64,000 bases of DNA from Vibrio atlanticus. Its GTDB lineage: Bacteria > Pseudomonadota > Gammaproteobacteria > Enterobacterales > Vibrionaceae. Location of the stretch: the NCBI RefSeq assembly GCF_024347315.1, contig NZ_AP025461.1:1178001-1242000 (forward strand). The letters run 5' to 3'. The notes under the pieces are model-generated. The model did not search any database, was not told the DNA's origin, and saw only the letters and a program-made list of their open reading frames with translations. Positions 38,610 through 47,145 of the stretch are shown here, piece after piece. Both the position numbers and the translations under genes were made by a program. The stretch's first letter is position 1; every line of letters starts with the position of its first letter.

Positions 38610-39062
38610 TTAAAAATCACAGCGCTTTTCAATTGATGGTATGTGTTTACTTCTAGACCTTCTATCAAGAACCAAATACTTACCATGGTTAATAAGGACT
38701 TCATATTGAATGTTCTTGCGGCCGCCACCAAGGTGTTTTTCTGGCCAACTCGGCCAAGACTTATATACGCGACCTGTGAACTTCAGCACGCCCCTATCAG
38801 CAAGTGGCTCCATATAAGAGCTAAAATCACGGTCTACAACAAAACCCAAAATTTCATTATCCAGCAAGAAGTCGTCACCCGCATTCTTTCCAATAATTTT
38901 CCATACCTGAGGCTCACTTGTTCCAAAATAATCGGTTGCCAATATAGAGAACGATTGAAAGCAGCCATTTTGTATTTCTTGTTTTCGGCTACAACTGTAA
39001 ATTAAGAGAGTTATACATCCTAAAACACAAATCCATTTGTAAATCATATATCTATCATTCAT
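38610..39062 (-). CDS. Hypothetical lipoprotein, cassette gene
   Basis: 150 residues. A short N-terminus is followed by a hydrophobic stretch and Cys in LLIYSC, so probably a lipoprotein or single-anchored protein; the lipobox is weak. No family is recognised. Notable segments are YFGTSEPQVWKIIGKNAGDD and the basic end LDRRSRSKHIPSIEKRC. It is flanked by attC sites A and B. Confidence 0.65.
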   Translation of the reverse strand: MNDRYMIYKWICVLGCITLLIYSCSRKQEIQNGCFQSFSILATDYFGTSEPQVWKIIGKNAGDDFLLDNEILGFVVDRDFSSYMEPLADRGVLKFTGRVYKSWPSWPEKHLGGGRKNIQYEVLINHGKYLVLDRRSRSKHIPSIEKRCDF

Positions 39063-39068
39063 TGGTTA

Positions 39069-39247
39069 GCGATGTATGACGCCCGCTTATGTGGTGAGCA
39101 ACGCAATGCGGTGTACGGCAACTAGCATCGCGTTAAGCAGTGGGTAAACGTTGACCACCAAACCTAAACCATCGTGCCGTAAACACTAAATTCAAAGCAA
39201 TCCGAAAATGCCAAGCGTTGGGAATCCGTCTTAAACGTCGTTTTGTT
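39069..39247 (-). other. attC site B (long, imperfect R')
   Basis: R'' TTTAACAAAACG (minus strand) lies at the right end. The inner arm CCAACGCTTGGCATTTTCGG and the far arm GCATTGCGTTGCTCACCAC match the Vibrio repeat pattern. The R' box is GCGTCATAC instead of GCGTTA. The site is longer than most Vibrio repeats here (about 180 bases). Confidence 0.6.
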
Positions 39248-39251
39248 AAAA

Positions 39252-39512
39252 CTACGCTTTCCTAATTGGTTGACATATAAACCACAAAAAACAACACGCA
39301 AACGTTAATCCTGCGGCATTTAACTCGTTAAGTCCGAATTGATTGACGAAAAGGGAACTACCCGAAGCTGCAACAAAAAAGGTAGCATAATAATAGACCT
39401 TGAAGAGCTTTAACTCATGACAACACTTTTTGCATTTTATTAGTTTGCCAGGGATGAATTTAAACTTATCCCTCACAGTCAAGGGCTCTGCGCAGTTTGG
39501 GCACTTGAACAT
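39252..39512 (-). CDS. Small zinc-ribbon membrane protein, cassette gene
   Basis: 86 residues from the ATG at 39512 (MFKCPNC), which has AGGAG upstream; a longer frame adds a segment lacking a ribosome site. CPNC and CKKCC form a zinc ribbon in the first 35 residues. Two transmembrane helices follow (about 38-55 and 62-80). Function unknown. The cassette's upstream attC has been lost to the IS3 insertion. Confidence 0.65.
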   Translation of the reverse strand: MFKCPNCAEPLTVRDKFKFIPGKLIKCKKCCHELKLFKVYYYATFFVAASGSSLFVNQFGLNELNAAGLTFACCFLWFICQPIRKA

Positions 39513-39564
39513 ATCCACTCCTAATTGGCATTGTAAAGCCAATAGGCTAAGAGCAACTAGTTTA

Positions 39565-40369
39565 CTATGCAAAACAGTAAGAATTTACTTCGAGGGAGTT
39601 CAAAAATGCCACGTAGCTATATTTCCTAATTATGTCGCCTTTGAGCGTATGAAAGAACGACTCCACCTCCGCATTATCAGTACAATGACCTGGACGATTC
39701 ATACTTGGGACAATTCCATTTTTTGATAATAAAGCTTGAACTTCATGTGCTCGATATTCAGAGCCTCTGTCGGTATGAAATAATAACCGCTCTTGTGGTT
39801 TTCGATTTCTAATGGCCATTCTCATCTAACTCATCGTTAGCTGTGTACTTTTCTTGCTACCAAGCGATGATTTTACGCGAGTAAAGACTGATAGCGACCG
39901 CAAGATACATCCAACGTTTACGTTGCTTTATATACGTTAGATCTCCAGACCATTGTTGATTAACTGCCGTTGGTTTTGGTGTGTCTTTTTTAATATTCTT
40001 AATCGATTGATAAAACCGATGTAGCTTGGCCATCCTTAGGTAAATCCGATAACTTCGCGCTCGTAGTCCTTGCTCTCTCATGATCCGAGCCACACGCTTG
40101 CGGTTAACCAAAACTCCTTGGCGCTTAAGCTCTGCATGAATCCTTGGACTACCGTAGGTCTCTCGACTCTGAGAAAACACTTTAATTATTAGCTTCTTCA
40201 AAGCCTGCTCTTCTTGATCGTAGCGGCTTGGCTCTCTACCAAGACATGCGTAGTAACCCGACTTAGAAACAGATAAAAAACGGCACATCAATACTATGGA
40301 ATAACGTGTTTTGTAATGGGCTATGAATCGGAATTTTGTCGATTTTCTTGGGCAACGAATCGTTGCCAC
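39565..40369 (-). pseudogene. IS3 transposase orfB (broken)
   Basis: An intact N-terminal HTH_21 part (SVSKSGYYACLGREPSRYDQ) runs to SGDLTY, the first catalytic Asp, and on to SRKIIAW. There a one-base insertion (TGG-T-AGC) shifts the frame, and a TAG follows 11 codons later. The frame resumes at MRMAIRNRKPQERLLFHTDR with the second Asp and Glu (NAEVESFFHTLKGD). The C-terminus is truncated. The element cannot move by itself. Confidence 0.75.
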
Positions 40370-40662
40370 TTTTTTAGCAAGTCATTCTCGAGCTTAAGTT
40401 GTTCATTCTGACGTTCAAGCTCTGCAATTCGACTCGACTCCGTTTTCTGACTCGGGATCTGAGTCCTTTTCTTACGTTTATCTTCCATAATAACCCCTTC
40501 TCTATAGTCCTTTCGCCATTTAGAAAGCATATAAGGGTGGATATTTAATGATAGCGCCACGCTTTTAACTGTAGCTCCTTCTCGAAGCGAAAGTCGGACA
40601 GCAGTTACCTTAAATTCCGTAAGATATTGTTGAGCTTTTTTACCTGATTTATAAGCTGGCAT
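40321..40662 (-). CDS. IS3-family transposase orfA
   Basis: 113 residues from MPAYKSGKKAQ, with a GGAGG ribosome site. It has an HTH (EGATVKSVALSLNIHPYMLS then KWRKDY) and a leucine-zipper tail (IAELERQNEQLKLENDLLKK). It overlaps orfB, where a -1 frameshift would normally fuse the two. Intact, but its partner is broken. Confidence 0.85.
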   Translation of the reverse strand: MPAYKSGKKAQQYLTEFKVTAVRLSLREGATVKSVALSLNIHPYMLSKWRKDYREGVIMEDKRKKRTQIPSQKTESSRIAELERQNEQLKLENDLLKKWQRFVAQENRQNSDS

Positions 40663-40825
40663 AATCACCTCCAATTACAATTGAAGGTGTCCACTAGATC
40701 GGGTCAACTACAGAATCCCTCTTAAATTGCTTGTTGAACGAAGCCGCTACGCGGCAGAGTAAAACGAGTGCGAACCATACTCTTGTAACACCATCACCCT
40801 GATGGTCGTTCACAGGAGTAACCCC

Positions 40826-41713
40826 ATGAAACCCGATGACTTAAAACGCTACAACACCCTTTATGAACAACACCTTACCAACCTTAAACTGCAAGGTAAA
40901 CGCCCTGCGACTATTGATGCCTATTCTCGTGCGGTTCGTCGGATCACCGATCATTTCGATCGCGTTCCTGACACGTTAACCACGGCCGATCTCAAACAGT
41001 TCTTTGCGTCTCTTATCCAAACCCACTCGTGGAGCACCATTAAACTCGATCGTAATGGCTTGCAGTTTTTCTATCGCTACACGCACGATAAACAGTGGGA
41101 GTGGCTCAATATCGTGAAGCCGCCACAGGTAAAACGACTGCCTGACATACTCACACCGCAACAAGTCAGCTCGCTGATTAACCACACGCGACAAACCCGT
41201 TATCAAGTCTTCTTCTTAACTCTTTACAGCATGGGGTTACGTCTTGGTGAAGGGCTCAACCTTACGGTTCACGATATCGACAGCCAAACGATGCGGGTTC
41301 ACATACGCGAAGGAAAAGGCGGGAAAGACCGAATGGTGCCGCTTCCGCAGCGAACGCTTAAGGCACTCCGCACGCACTGGCTTACCCATAAGCATCCTTG
41401 CTACTTATTTCCTGGACTTGGTACATGTCACGACACCCCCATGGACCGTGGCGGAATTCAAAAAACGATGAAACTTGTACTTAAAGAGTGTGGTATCAAA
41501 AAGCATGCGAGTCCTCATTCACTCAGACATTGCTTCGCAACGCACTTACTTGAGCAAGGAGTCGACCTGCGTTCACTGCAATCACTGCTCGGTCATGCAA
41601 GCCTCAACACCACGGCACGATACACCCGAATGACTCAGATAAAGCAGCGTGATGCGGCAATGGCCATCAACCAATTAACGGATGATCTAGACTTAACATG
41701 GAGCATAAAATGA
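40826..41713 (+). CDS. Tyrosine recombinase of the attC-targeting element, copy 1
   Basis: 295 residues from the ATG at 40826 (MKPDDLKRYN), which has AGGAG upstream. It has a SAM-like N-terminal core-binding domain (about 5-90) and a catalytic domain with Arg139 (SMGLRLGEG), HSLR at 231-234, His257 (LGHASL) and nucleophile Tyr266 (ARYTRM). About 90 percent identical to the other copies. It lacks the extra domain that marks integron IntI, so it is not an integron integrase. The stop overlaps the transposase start (ATGA). Confidence 0.88.
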   Translation: MKPDDLKRYNTLYEQHLTNLKLQGKRPATIDAYSRAVRRITDHFDRVPDTLTTADLKQFFASLIQTHSWSTIKLDRNGLQFFYRYTHDKQWEWLNIVKPPQVKRLPDILTPQQVSSLINHTRQTRYQVFFLTLYSMGLRLGEGLNLTVHDIDSQTMRVHIREGKGGKDRMVPLPQRTLKALRTHWLTHKHPCYLFPGLGTCHDTPMDRGGIQKTMKLVLKECGIKKHASPHSLRHCFATHLLEQGVDLRSLQSLLGHASLNTTARYTRMTQIKQRDAAMAINQLTDDLDLTWSIK

Positions 41714-41805
41714 GTACTTTCATTGAACTGCTTCGCCAGCATCATCGTGCGCTTAAGCATCACTATCATGCGCAGATAAATGGCGATATGCATCGAGCTG
41801 ATTGA
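41710..41805 (+). pseudogene. Remnant (31 codons) of IS91-type transposase, copy 1
   Basis: The start MSTFIELLRQHHRALKHHYH matches the intact copies up to residue 29. A deletion then joins it to the 3' flank (CTGATTGATA), giving an early TGA. It is non-functional. Confidence 0.85.
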
Positions 41806-41970
41806 TATGATTGCTATCGCAACCTTATCTTAGCTTCGCTCGCTTTGAGAAAAGCCTCAAAGCGATGTGCCCTTCAAGTTCAATAGTACAATTTACTTAA
41901 TAAAGTGGCTTCGGGCTTGTTCAACACTCGGGATTTAGTGTTGGTTGCGCAACACCTTAATCCTTATTTG

Positions 41971-42399
41971 TTAAACGCAGCCAAAAAACAATGCAGGGCT
42001 GATATTATATTTAGATGAAATAGCTTGAATATGCTCTTTTGTTAGTTTGCGAGAACCGTTAAGGATCATTGAAACCAAACTTTTACCACCAATTACATCT
42101 TTTAGGTCATCAGCTTTAAGTTGATACTGATCCATTAATACACGCAGTGTTGCCACTCCATCATCTAAATTCTCAATACGGGAATTAAACTCTGCAAATT
42201 CATCTGCACGGTCTTCCCAACGCTCAATAGATACTTCCAAAACCTCAATTAATGGTTTGTAAATATCGTATTCTTCAATAAGATCTTCCATTAACTCCAA
42301 GGCTTCAGCATATTCTTCTTCTGTTGAAATATGACCAACAAAACTAGCCATTGAAAATAGTTGTAATGCTGTTGATTTAACTTGATTAAAATTTTTCAT
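41971..42399 (-). CDS. higA: HigA-family antitoxin, cassette gene
   Basis: 142 residues from the ATG at 42399, which has GGAG upstream. The acidic N-terminal part (STEEEYAEALELMEDLIEEY) is followed by a C-terminal XRE HTH (GKSLVSMILNGSRKLTKEHI). It matches E. coli HigA (YgjM, 138 residues) along its length. It neutralises HigB and represses the operon. It overlaps the toxin gene by 4 bases. Its stop codon lies in the R'' box (TTTAAC) where copy 1 of the element is inserted. Confidence 0.9.
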   Translation of the reverse strand: MKNFNQVKSTALQLFSMASFVGHISTEEEYAEALELMEDLIEEYDIYKPLIEVLEVSIERWEDRADEFAEFNSRIENLDDGVATLRVLMDQYQLKADDLKDVIGGKSLVSMILNGSRKLTKEHIQAISSKYNISPALFFGCV

Positions 42400-42707
42400 T
42401 TCGACTCCTTTACGTATTTGGCACATAACTTGTCATATTCTGCATGAGGAACAATATGCTTAACAAACATTCTATTATCTCGAAATTCGATAAAGGTCAT
42501 TAAACGTAAATTATTCCCACCGATATCAAGAACATACCATTTATCTTTATACTTAAAGTTATCTAAGCTTGGGTAAACATTTTTCATATCCAGTGGATTT
42601 GAAAAGTTATTATTTTTTAATGATTTATATAGTGCATCAATTGCCCCAGCATCATTCGGATATTTTTTCGCTGCATCACTAAATGGTTTTCTTGATATTA
42701 CGTGCAT
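42396..42707 (-). CDS. higB: HigB mRNA interferase toxin, cassette gene
   Basis: 103 residues from the ATG at 42707 (MHVISRKPFSDAAKKYP), with a GAGGTG ribosome site. It follows E. coli HigB (YgjN, 104 residues) closely, including YPSLDNFKYKDKWYVLDIGG and NLRLMTFIEF and the late HAEYDKL. HigB of this family cleaves mRNA on translating ribosomes. The toxin-first order is typical of HigBA. Such pairs stabilise cassette arrays. Two palindromes sit in its promoter. Confidence 0.92.
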   Translation of the reverse strand: MHVISRKPFSDAAKKYPNDAGAIDALYKSLKNNNFSNPLDMKNVYPSLDNFKYKDKWYVLDIGGNNLRLMTFIEFRDNRMFVKHIVPHAEYDKLCAKYVKESK

Positions 42708-42720
42708 AAACACCTCTAAG

Positions 42721-42770
42721 TTCACTATATGTGAATATAGCACCTACAAACCAAGTTCACAAGCTGTGAA
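42721..42770. promoter_or_regulatory. Paired HigA-type operators upstream of higB
   Basis: Two 15-bp palindromes with the form TTCAC-N5-GTGAA occur at 42721-42735 and 42756-42770, centres 35 bases apart, just upstream of the higB start. These are likely bound by the HigA dimer. Confidence 0.65.
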
Positions 42771-42800
42771 TTTACAAAGAAGCGTTTAGACATAATGACC

Positions 42801-43186
42801 CCCACGAAAGGTGCTAGCCTCCAATATCGTGGGTTAGCTTAAAACCATAGCCATAATTAGTGTGTCAAACAACTAAATTTTGGAGGCTAGCATGAATAAA
42901 GATAGCATAATTTTCATTGGCTTAGATATGCATAAGTCATTTATTCAAATCGCTGTGTTATAAGAACATCGTGAGGCAAATCCACAACACCTTGGCTGTA
43001 TTAAATCGAATAAGTCCGCATTGATTAAATTGACCAAACAGCTGCAATCCAAGTATCCAAAAGCCACTCTGCACTTTGTCTATGAAACAGGACCATGTGG
43101 TTACTGGACTTATCGCTTAATGACGAGCCCTGGACTCGTTCCAACAGAAAACTCCAGTGGAGGTAAAACTCGTCGTGGCAGCTTAA
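42801..43186 (+). mobile_element. IS110-family remnant
   Basis: It begins with a subterminal hairpin CCCACGA/TCGTGGG and a long-range repeat GCTAGCCTCCA (42813) / TGGAGGCTAGC (42881) that covers the transposase ribosome site. The coding part is broken and internally deleted. Its right side is fused to a fragment of the IS91-like transposase. Confidence 0.65.
42892..43186 (+). pseudogene. IS110-family transposase fragment
   Basis: The N-terminus MNKDSIIFIGLDMHKSFIQI (RuvC-like DEDD start, first Asp present) reads into TAA at codon 24 and then continues in frame to FVYETGPCGYWTYRLMTS. There a deletion joins it to the C-terminal motif GLVPTENSSGGKTRRGSLTK. Several hundred bases between are absent. 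The family includes attC-targeting insertion sequences (IS1111-attC group), which would fit its position. Confidence 0.75.
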
Positions 43187-43679
43187 CAAAGTGTGGCGAG
43201 CAAGAGTGCTAGAGGCCATTAATCAACACCCAACGTTGTGGCTGCCGAGTGGTATTCCCAAACAATGGGTGGTCGATTGTAGACAAGTGGGATACGGTCA
43301 GGCTGCGTTGAGCTATTTGGCTCGCTATCTCTATCGCGGTGTGCTGCCTGATGAAGACATCATCAGTATCACAGATGATACGGTCACCTTCCGCTATAAA
43401 GAGAGCCAGACCAATGCATGGCGAACGCGCACCTTGCCCATTCTGAAGTTTTTGCTGCTCATTTTGCAGCACGTGCTGCCCAAAGGGTTGCAGAGAGTAC
43501 GAGACTACGGATTTTTACGTGGTCAGGCGCACGCCTTAAGAGTTCGTATTCAGCTGTTGTTATTGAACTTGGTCTATATGATGCCGCCGCTAACGGCACC
43601 GATAAGGACCAAAGCAATACGAATATGCCCTTGCTGTGAGCATGAGATGGCGTGCGTTGGAGTGAGCCGACCCATGTAG
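43187..43679 (+). pseudogene. IS91-type transposase fragment, copy 2
   Basis: From VWRARVLEAINQHPTLWLPS to the common end ACVGVSRPM. It keeps the two active-site Tyr (SYLARYLYR) but lacks the zinc finger and HUH motif. Confidence 0.8.
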
Positions 43680-43933
43680 CCGAAAGGCATCGAAAATAAG
43701 GATAATGGCATTGACGAAAACAAAGGAGATGTGACGACGAAAGAAACGAAAAACAGCTAACTGATTGATAAGAATGCTATCGCAACCTTACCTTGGCCTC
43801 GCTCGCCTTGAGCAAAGCCTCAAAGCGATGTGCCCTTCAAGTTCAATCGTACAATTTACTTACTAAAGTGGCTTCGGGCTTGTTCAACACTCGAGATTTA
43901 GTGTTGGCTGCGCAACACCTTAATCCATATTTG
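43187..43933 (+). mobile_element. Composite element, copy 2 (3' part only)
   Basis: It retains the last 160 codons of the transposase and the complete right end (to TTATTTGTTA, here with CCATATTTG). The left half, including the recombinase, was replaced by the IS110 remnant. The right end abuts the NERD cassette gene's stop codon. Confidence 0.8.
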
Positions 43934-44707
43934 TTAGTTGAATTCTTCCACGGACCTACATTTAGGAAAAGACGAGCAACCCCAAAACTGTTTACCTTTA
44001 TTTTCCCCACGCTTTGTTTCACGGACAACCATTTCAGAGCCGCAACGTGAACATTGCTTTAGATTTTCCTTTGAAGCGACCAACTCTCTAACGTGTTTCC
44101 TATGCTTTAGGTCAGTAACAACGCCTTTTTTGAGCTTAACTTCGGTTATCGCTTCGATAATTTGAACGTACTCAGTATCTGAAAATACAGGCTGTATATA
44201 CTGCTTAATGTAATCCAAGCAACCTCGCGCGTAAGTAACATTATTAGGCATATCTGTCTTAAACGTACTATCACCGATAAAAACGATGACCGAATGCAAC
44301 TTAGATGAATCAATACTCAATAATGACTCTAGGGTTTTGACGTGTTTATAATTTTGATGAAGAGGGTTCTGGAATTTAGACGTATGACGATAGATTTTTT
44401 GAGTCCATTGCTTTTGACTTTTTGAGCCAAAGATCCAACCTTTCATATTCTTAGTTTCAACAACGAAAATACCAAACTTAGAGACAACAACGTGATCAAT
44501 TTGTGTTGTGCCTTCTTCTGTGGGTAAAGTTACATCTTTGATTAATGTGTAATCTGACGCAGGCAACTGCGACAACAATTTGTTTACTAAAAACTCTCCG
44601 AATACACCTTTAAACCACCGACTCTTGAATATCGAGACAACAAGTAGCAAAGGTACAACATACCAGACTTGAGCCAAAGCACCTGATAGTAATCCTAATA
44701 TATCCAC
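43934..44707 (-). CDS. NERD-domain nuclease-like protein with topoisomerase-type zinc finger, cassette gene
   Basis: 257 residues. One N-terminal membrane helix (about 12-27) is followed by a NERD domain (about 33-140) with the expected acidic/basic set: Glu38 (FGEFL), Asp71 (TQIDHVVVSKFG), Glu84 and Lys86 (VVETKN). It ends in a C4 zinc finger (CSRCGSEMVVRETKR...WGCSSFPKCR), as in topoisomerase I tails. NERD proteins resemble restriction nucleases, and some act in phage defence; here the function is inference. The stop codon falls in the R'' box hit by element copy 2, and attC C lies upstream of the gene. Confidence 0.85.
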   Translation of the reverse strand: MDILGLLSGALAQVWYVVPLLLVVSIFKSRWFKGVFGEFLVNKLLSQLPASDYTLIKDVTLPTEEGTTQIDHVVVSKFGIFVVETKNMKGWIFGSKSQKQWTQKIYRHTSKFQNPLHQNYKHVKTLESLLSIDSSKLHSVIVFIGDSTFKTDMPNNVTYARGCLDYIKQYIQPVFSDTEYVQIIEAITEVKLKKGVVTDLKHRKHVRELVASKENLKQCSRCGSEMVVRETKRGENKGKQFWGCSSFPKCRSVEEFN

Positions 44708-44723
44708 GAAACTTCCTTATTCA

Positions 44724-44847
44724 ACTAACGCCCAATTAAGGTGTGAAGCACGCTACCACAATATTTGATTAGATCACCGTAAACACGGAACTAGACCCAA
44801 ACCAAAAGTGCCAAGCGTGCTGAATCCCACTTTTATTGATAGTTGAA
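44724..44847 (-). other. attC site C
   Basis: On the minus strand it runs from GTTCAAC (44847) through AGCACGCTTGGCAC and GTGCTTCACACCTTAATTGGGC to R' GTTAG (44724). The R'' box is supplied by the end of element copy 3. Confidence 0.8.
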
Positions 44848-44933
44848 CGAAGCCGCTACGCGGCAGAGTAAAACGAGTGCGAACCATACTCTTGTAACAC
44901 CATCACCCTGATGGTCGTTGACAGGAGTAACTT

Positions 44934-45821
44934 ATGAATCCCACCGACTTAAAACGCTACAACGCCCTTTATGAACAACACCTTACCAATCTAAAGCTGC
45001 AAGGTAAACGACCCGCAACCATTGATGCCTATTCTCGTGCGGTTCGTCGGATCACCGCACATTTTGATCGAGTCCCTGATACGTTAACCACCAATGACCT
45101 TAAACAGTTCTTCGCTTCTCTCATCCAAACCCACTCGTGGAGCACCATTAAACTCGATCGTAATGGCTTGCAGTTTTTCTATCGCTACACACTGGGTAAA
45201 CAGTGGGAGTGGCTCAATATCGTGAAGCCGCCACAAGTGAAACGACTGCCCGACATACTCACACCGCAACAAGTCAGCTCACTGATTAACCACACGCGAC
45301 AAGCCCGTTATCAAGTCTTCTTCTTAACTCTTTACAGCATGGGATTACGCCTTGGTGAAGGGCTCAATCTCACGGTTCACGATATCGACAGCCAAACGAT
45401 GCGGGTTCACATACGCGAAGGAAAAGGCGGCAAAGACCGAATGGTGCCGCTTCCTCTGCGAACGCTTAAGGCACTCCGCACACACTGGCTCAGCCACAAG
45501 CACCCTCGCTTACTGTTTCCCGGGCTTGGAAAAGGTAACGACGCACCGATGGACAGAGGCGGTATTCAAAAAACCATGAAGCTTGTGCTCAAAGAGTGTG
45601 ACATCCAAAAACACGCCAGCCCCCACTCTCTCAGACACTGCTTTGCAACGCACTTGCTTGAGCAAGGGCTTGACCTGCGTTCACTGCAAACGCTGCTGGG
45701 TCACGCAAGCCTTAATACCACAGCCCGTTACACCCGAATGACTGCGCTAAAACAACGCGATGCTGCGATGGCCATCAACCATTTAACTGACGCTCTAGAC
45801 TTAACGGGGAGCATTACATGA
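44934..45821 (+). CDS. Tyrosine recombinase, copy 3
   Basis: 295 residues, all catalytic residues present as in the other copies (Arg139, His231, Arg234, His257, Tyr266). It differs from copies 4 and 5 only near the N-terminus (MNPTDLKRYN against MNATDLERYN). ATGA overlap with the transposase. Confidence 0.9.
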   Translation: MNPTDLKRYNALYEQHLTNLKLQGKRPATIDAYSRAVRRITAHFDRVPDTLTTNDLKQFFASLIQTHSWSTIKLDRNGLQFFYRYTLGKQWEWLNIVKPPQVKRLPDILTPQQVSSLINHTRQARYQVFFLTLYSMGLRLGEGLNLTVHDIDSQTMRVHIREGKGGKDRMVPLPLRTLKALRTHWLSHKHPRLLFPGLGKGNDAPMDRGGIQKTMKLVLKECDIQKHASPHSLRHCFATHLLEQGLDLRSLQTLLGHASLNTTARYTRMTALKQRDAAMAINHLTDALDLTGSIT

Positions 45822-46870
45822 GTACCTTTATTGAACTGCTTCGCCAACACCACTCTACGCTTAAGCGTCACTATCATGCGCAGCTCAATGGCGATATGCA
45901 TCGGGCCATTGCGGCGATGCTCCGTTGCAAAACAGAGCAACAAGGTCGGTCACAGTGGTTTTGCAGCCACTGCCATCACGACGACCGATTACCGCTTTCT
46001 TGTGGTCACCGACACTGCCCTCAATGCCAACAACGCACCACTTCTGACTGGCTACAACGTCAGCAGCAAAAGCGGTTACCTGTTCACTATTTCATGGTGA
46101 CCTTCACTTTGCCGTATCAACTAAGAGTCTTAGCAAGACATCAACCTAGAGCGACATATAACGGTATGTTTAAGGTGGCATCGGGGGTTTTAAAGGACTT
46201 TGCGAAAAGACAGATGCAAGGTGAACTTGGGTTTACAGCCGTGCTGCATACCCACAGCCGACAACGAAACTTGCATCCACACCTGCACATTATTGTGGCG
46301 GCAGGCCAATACGACCCATCAAGGCGAACGTAGCACAAAGGCAACAAGCATTACCTTTTTAACGCGTTTGCTTTGGCCAAAGTCTGGCGAGCAAGAATGC
46401 TAGAGGCCATTAATCAGCATCCAACGTTGTGGCTGCCGAGTGGCATACCCAAGCAATGGGTGGTCGATTGTAGGCAGGTTGGTTATGGTCAGGCTGCACT
46501 GAGTTATTTAGCTCGCTATCTCTATCGTGGTGTGTTGCCTGATGAAGACATCATCCATATCACCGATGATACGGTCACGTTCCGCTATAAAGAGAGCCAA
46601 ACCAATACATGGCGAACGCGCACTTTGCCCATCCTTAAGTTCTTGCTGCTCATTTTGCAGCACGTGCTCCCCAAAGGGTTACAGCGAGTAAGAGACTACG
46701 GATTTTTACGTGGTCAAGCACACGCCTTAAGAGTTCGTATTCAGCTGTTGCTGTTGAACCTACTCTATATGATGCCGCCAGTGACAGCACCGATAAGGAG
46801 CAAAGCGATACGAGTATGCCCTTGCTGTGCACATGAAATGGCATGTGTTGGAGTAAGCCGACCCACCTAG
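45818..46870 (+). pseudogene. IS91-type Y2 transposase, copy 3 (nonsense-interrupted)
   Basis: Collinear with the 350-residue copies, but Trp172 (TGG) is TAG at 46331-46333; the frame continues unbroken after it to the common stop. The product would stop after the HUH motif (HLH, 155-157) and before the two Tyr, so it should be inactive unless the stop is suppressed. Confidence 0.85.
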
Positions 46871-47145
46871 CCGAAAGGCATTGGATAATAAGGAGAATGG
46901 CATTGACGAAAACAGAGGAGATGTGACAACGAAAGAAACGAAAAACAGCTAACTGGTTGATAAGATTGCTATCGCAACCTTATCTTGACCTCGCTCGCCT
47001 TGAGAAAAGCCTCAAAGCGATGTGCCCTTCAAGTTCAATCGTACAATTTACTTAATAAAGTGGCTTCGGGCTTGTTCAACACTTGGGATTTAGTGTTGGC
47101 TACGCAACACCTTAATCCTTATTTGTTATAACTCTGAACTCACAC

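Larger units (their letters stand above)
39565..40712 (-). mobile_element. Decayed IS3-family element inserted in an attC
   Basis: The right end starts TGTAGTTGACCC (minus strand, ending at 40712), a typical IS3-family terminus. It encodes orfA and a broken orfB. The left terminus is missing: the transposase stops about 40 residues before the usual end. The end at 40712 lies inside the attC between GAATCCCTC and the inner arm, so the IS (or a deletion from it) removed half of that attC. Confidence 0.75.
40740..41970 (+). mobile_element. Composite recombinase/IS91-like element, copy 1 (internally deleted)
   Basis: The left end GAAGCCGCTACGCGGC (with the hairpin GCCGC/GCGGC) follows GTTGAAC of an attC, and the right end reads ...CCTTATTTGTTA. 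The recombinase gene is intact, but about 1 kb, nearly all of the transposase, is deleted. It lies between the HigBA cassette and the IS3-damaged attC. Confidence 0.85.
44848..47126 (+). mobile_element. Composite recombinase/IS91-like element, copy 3 (full length)
   Basis: About 2279 bases, from GAAGCCGC after GTTGAAC to ...TTATTTGTTA. Both genes are present, but the transposase carries a nonsense codon. It is inserted between the 47.1-kb cassette gene and attC C. Confidence 0.88.

Noticed and set aside
38643..39005. 120-residue plus-strand frame in the second cassette
   Set aside because: Antisense to the lipoprotein cassette gene, which has attC sites in the expected order on its own strand.
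43021..43212. A 63-residue plus-strand frame as an independent gene
   Set aside because: It is the broken IS110 transposase read after its internal stop, running into the IS91-like fragment.
45084..45272. Minus-strand open frames inside the recombinase and transposase genes, repeated in every copy
   Set aside because: They repeat only because the elements repeat; no ribosome sites, and they mirror the coding strand's codon pattern.
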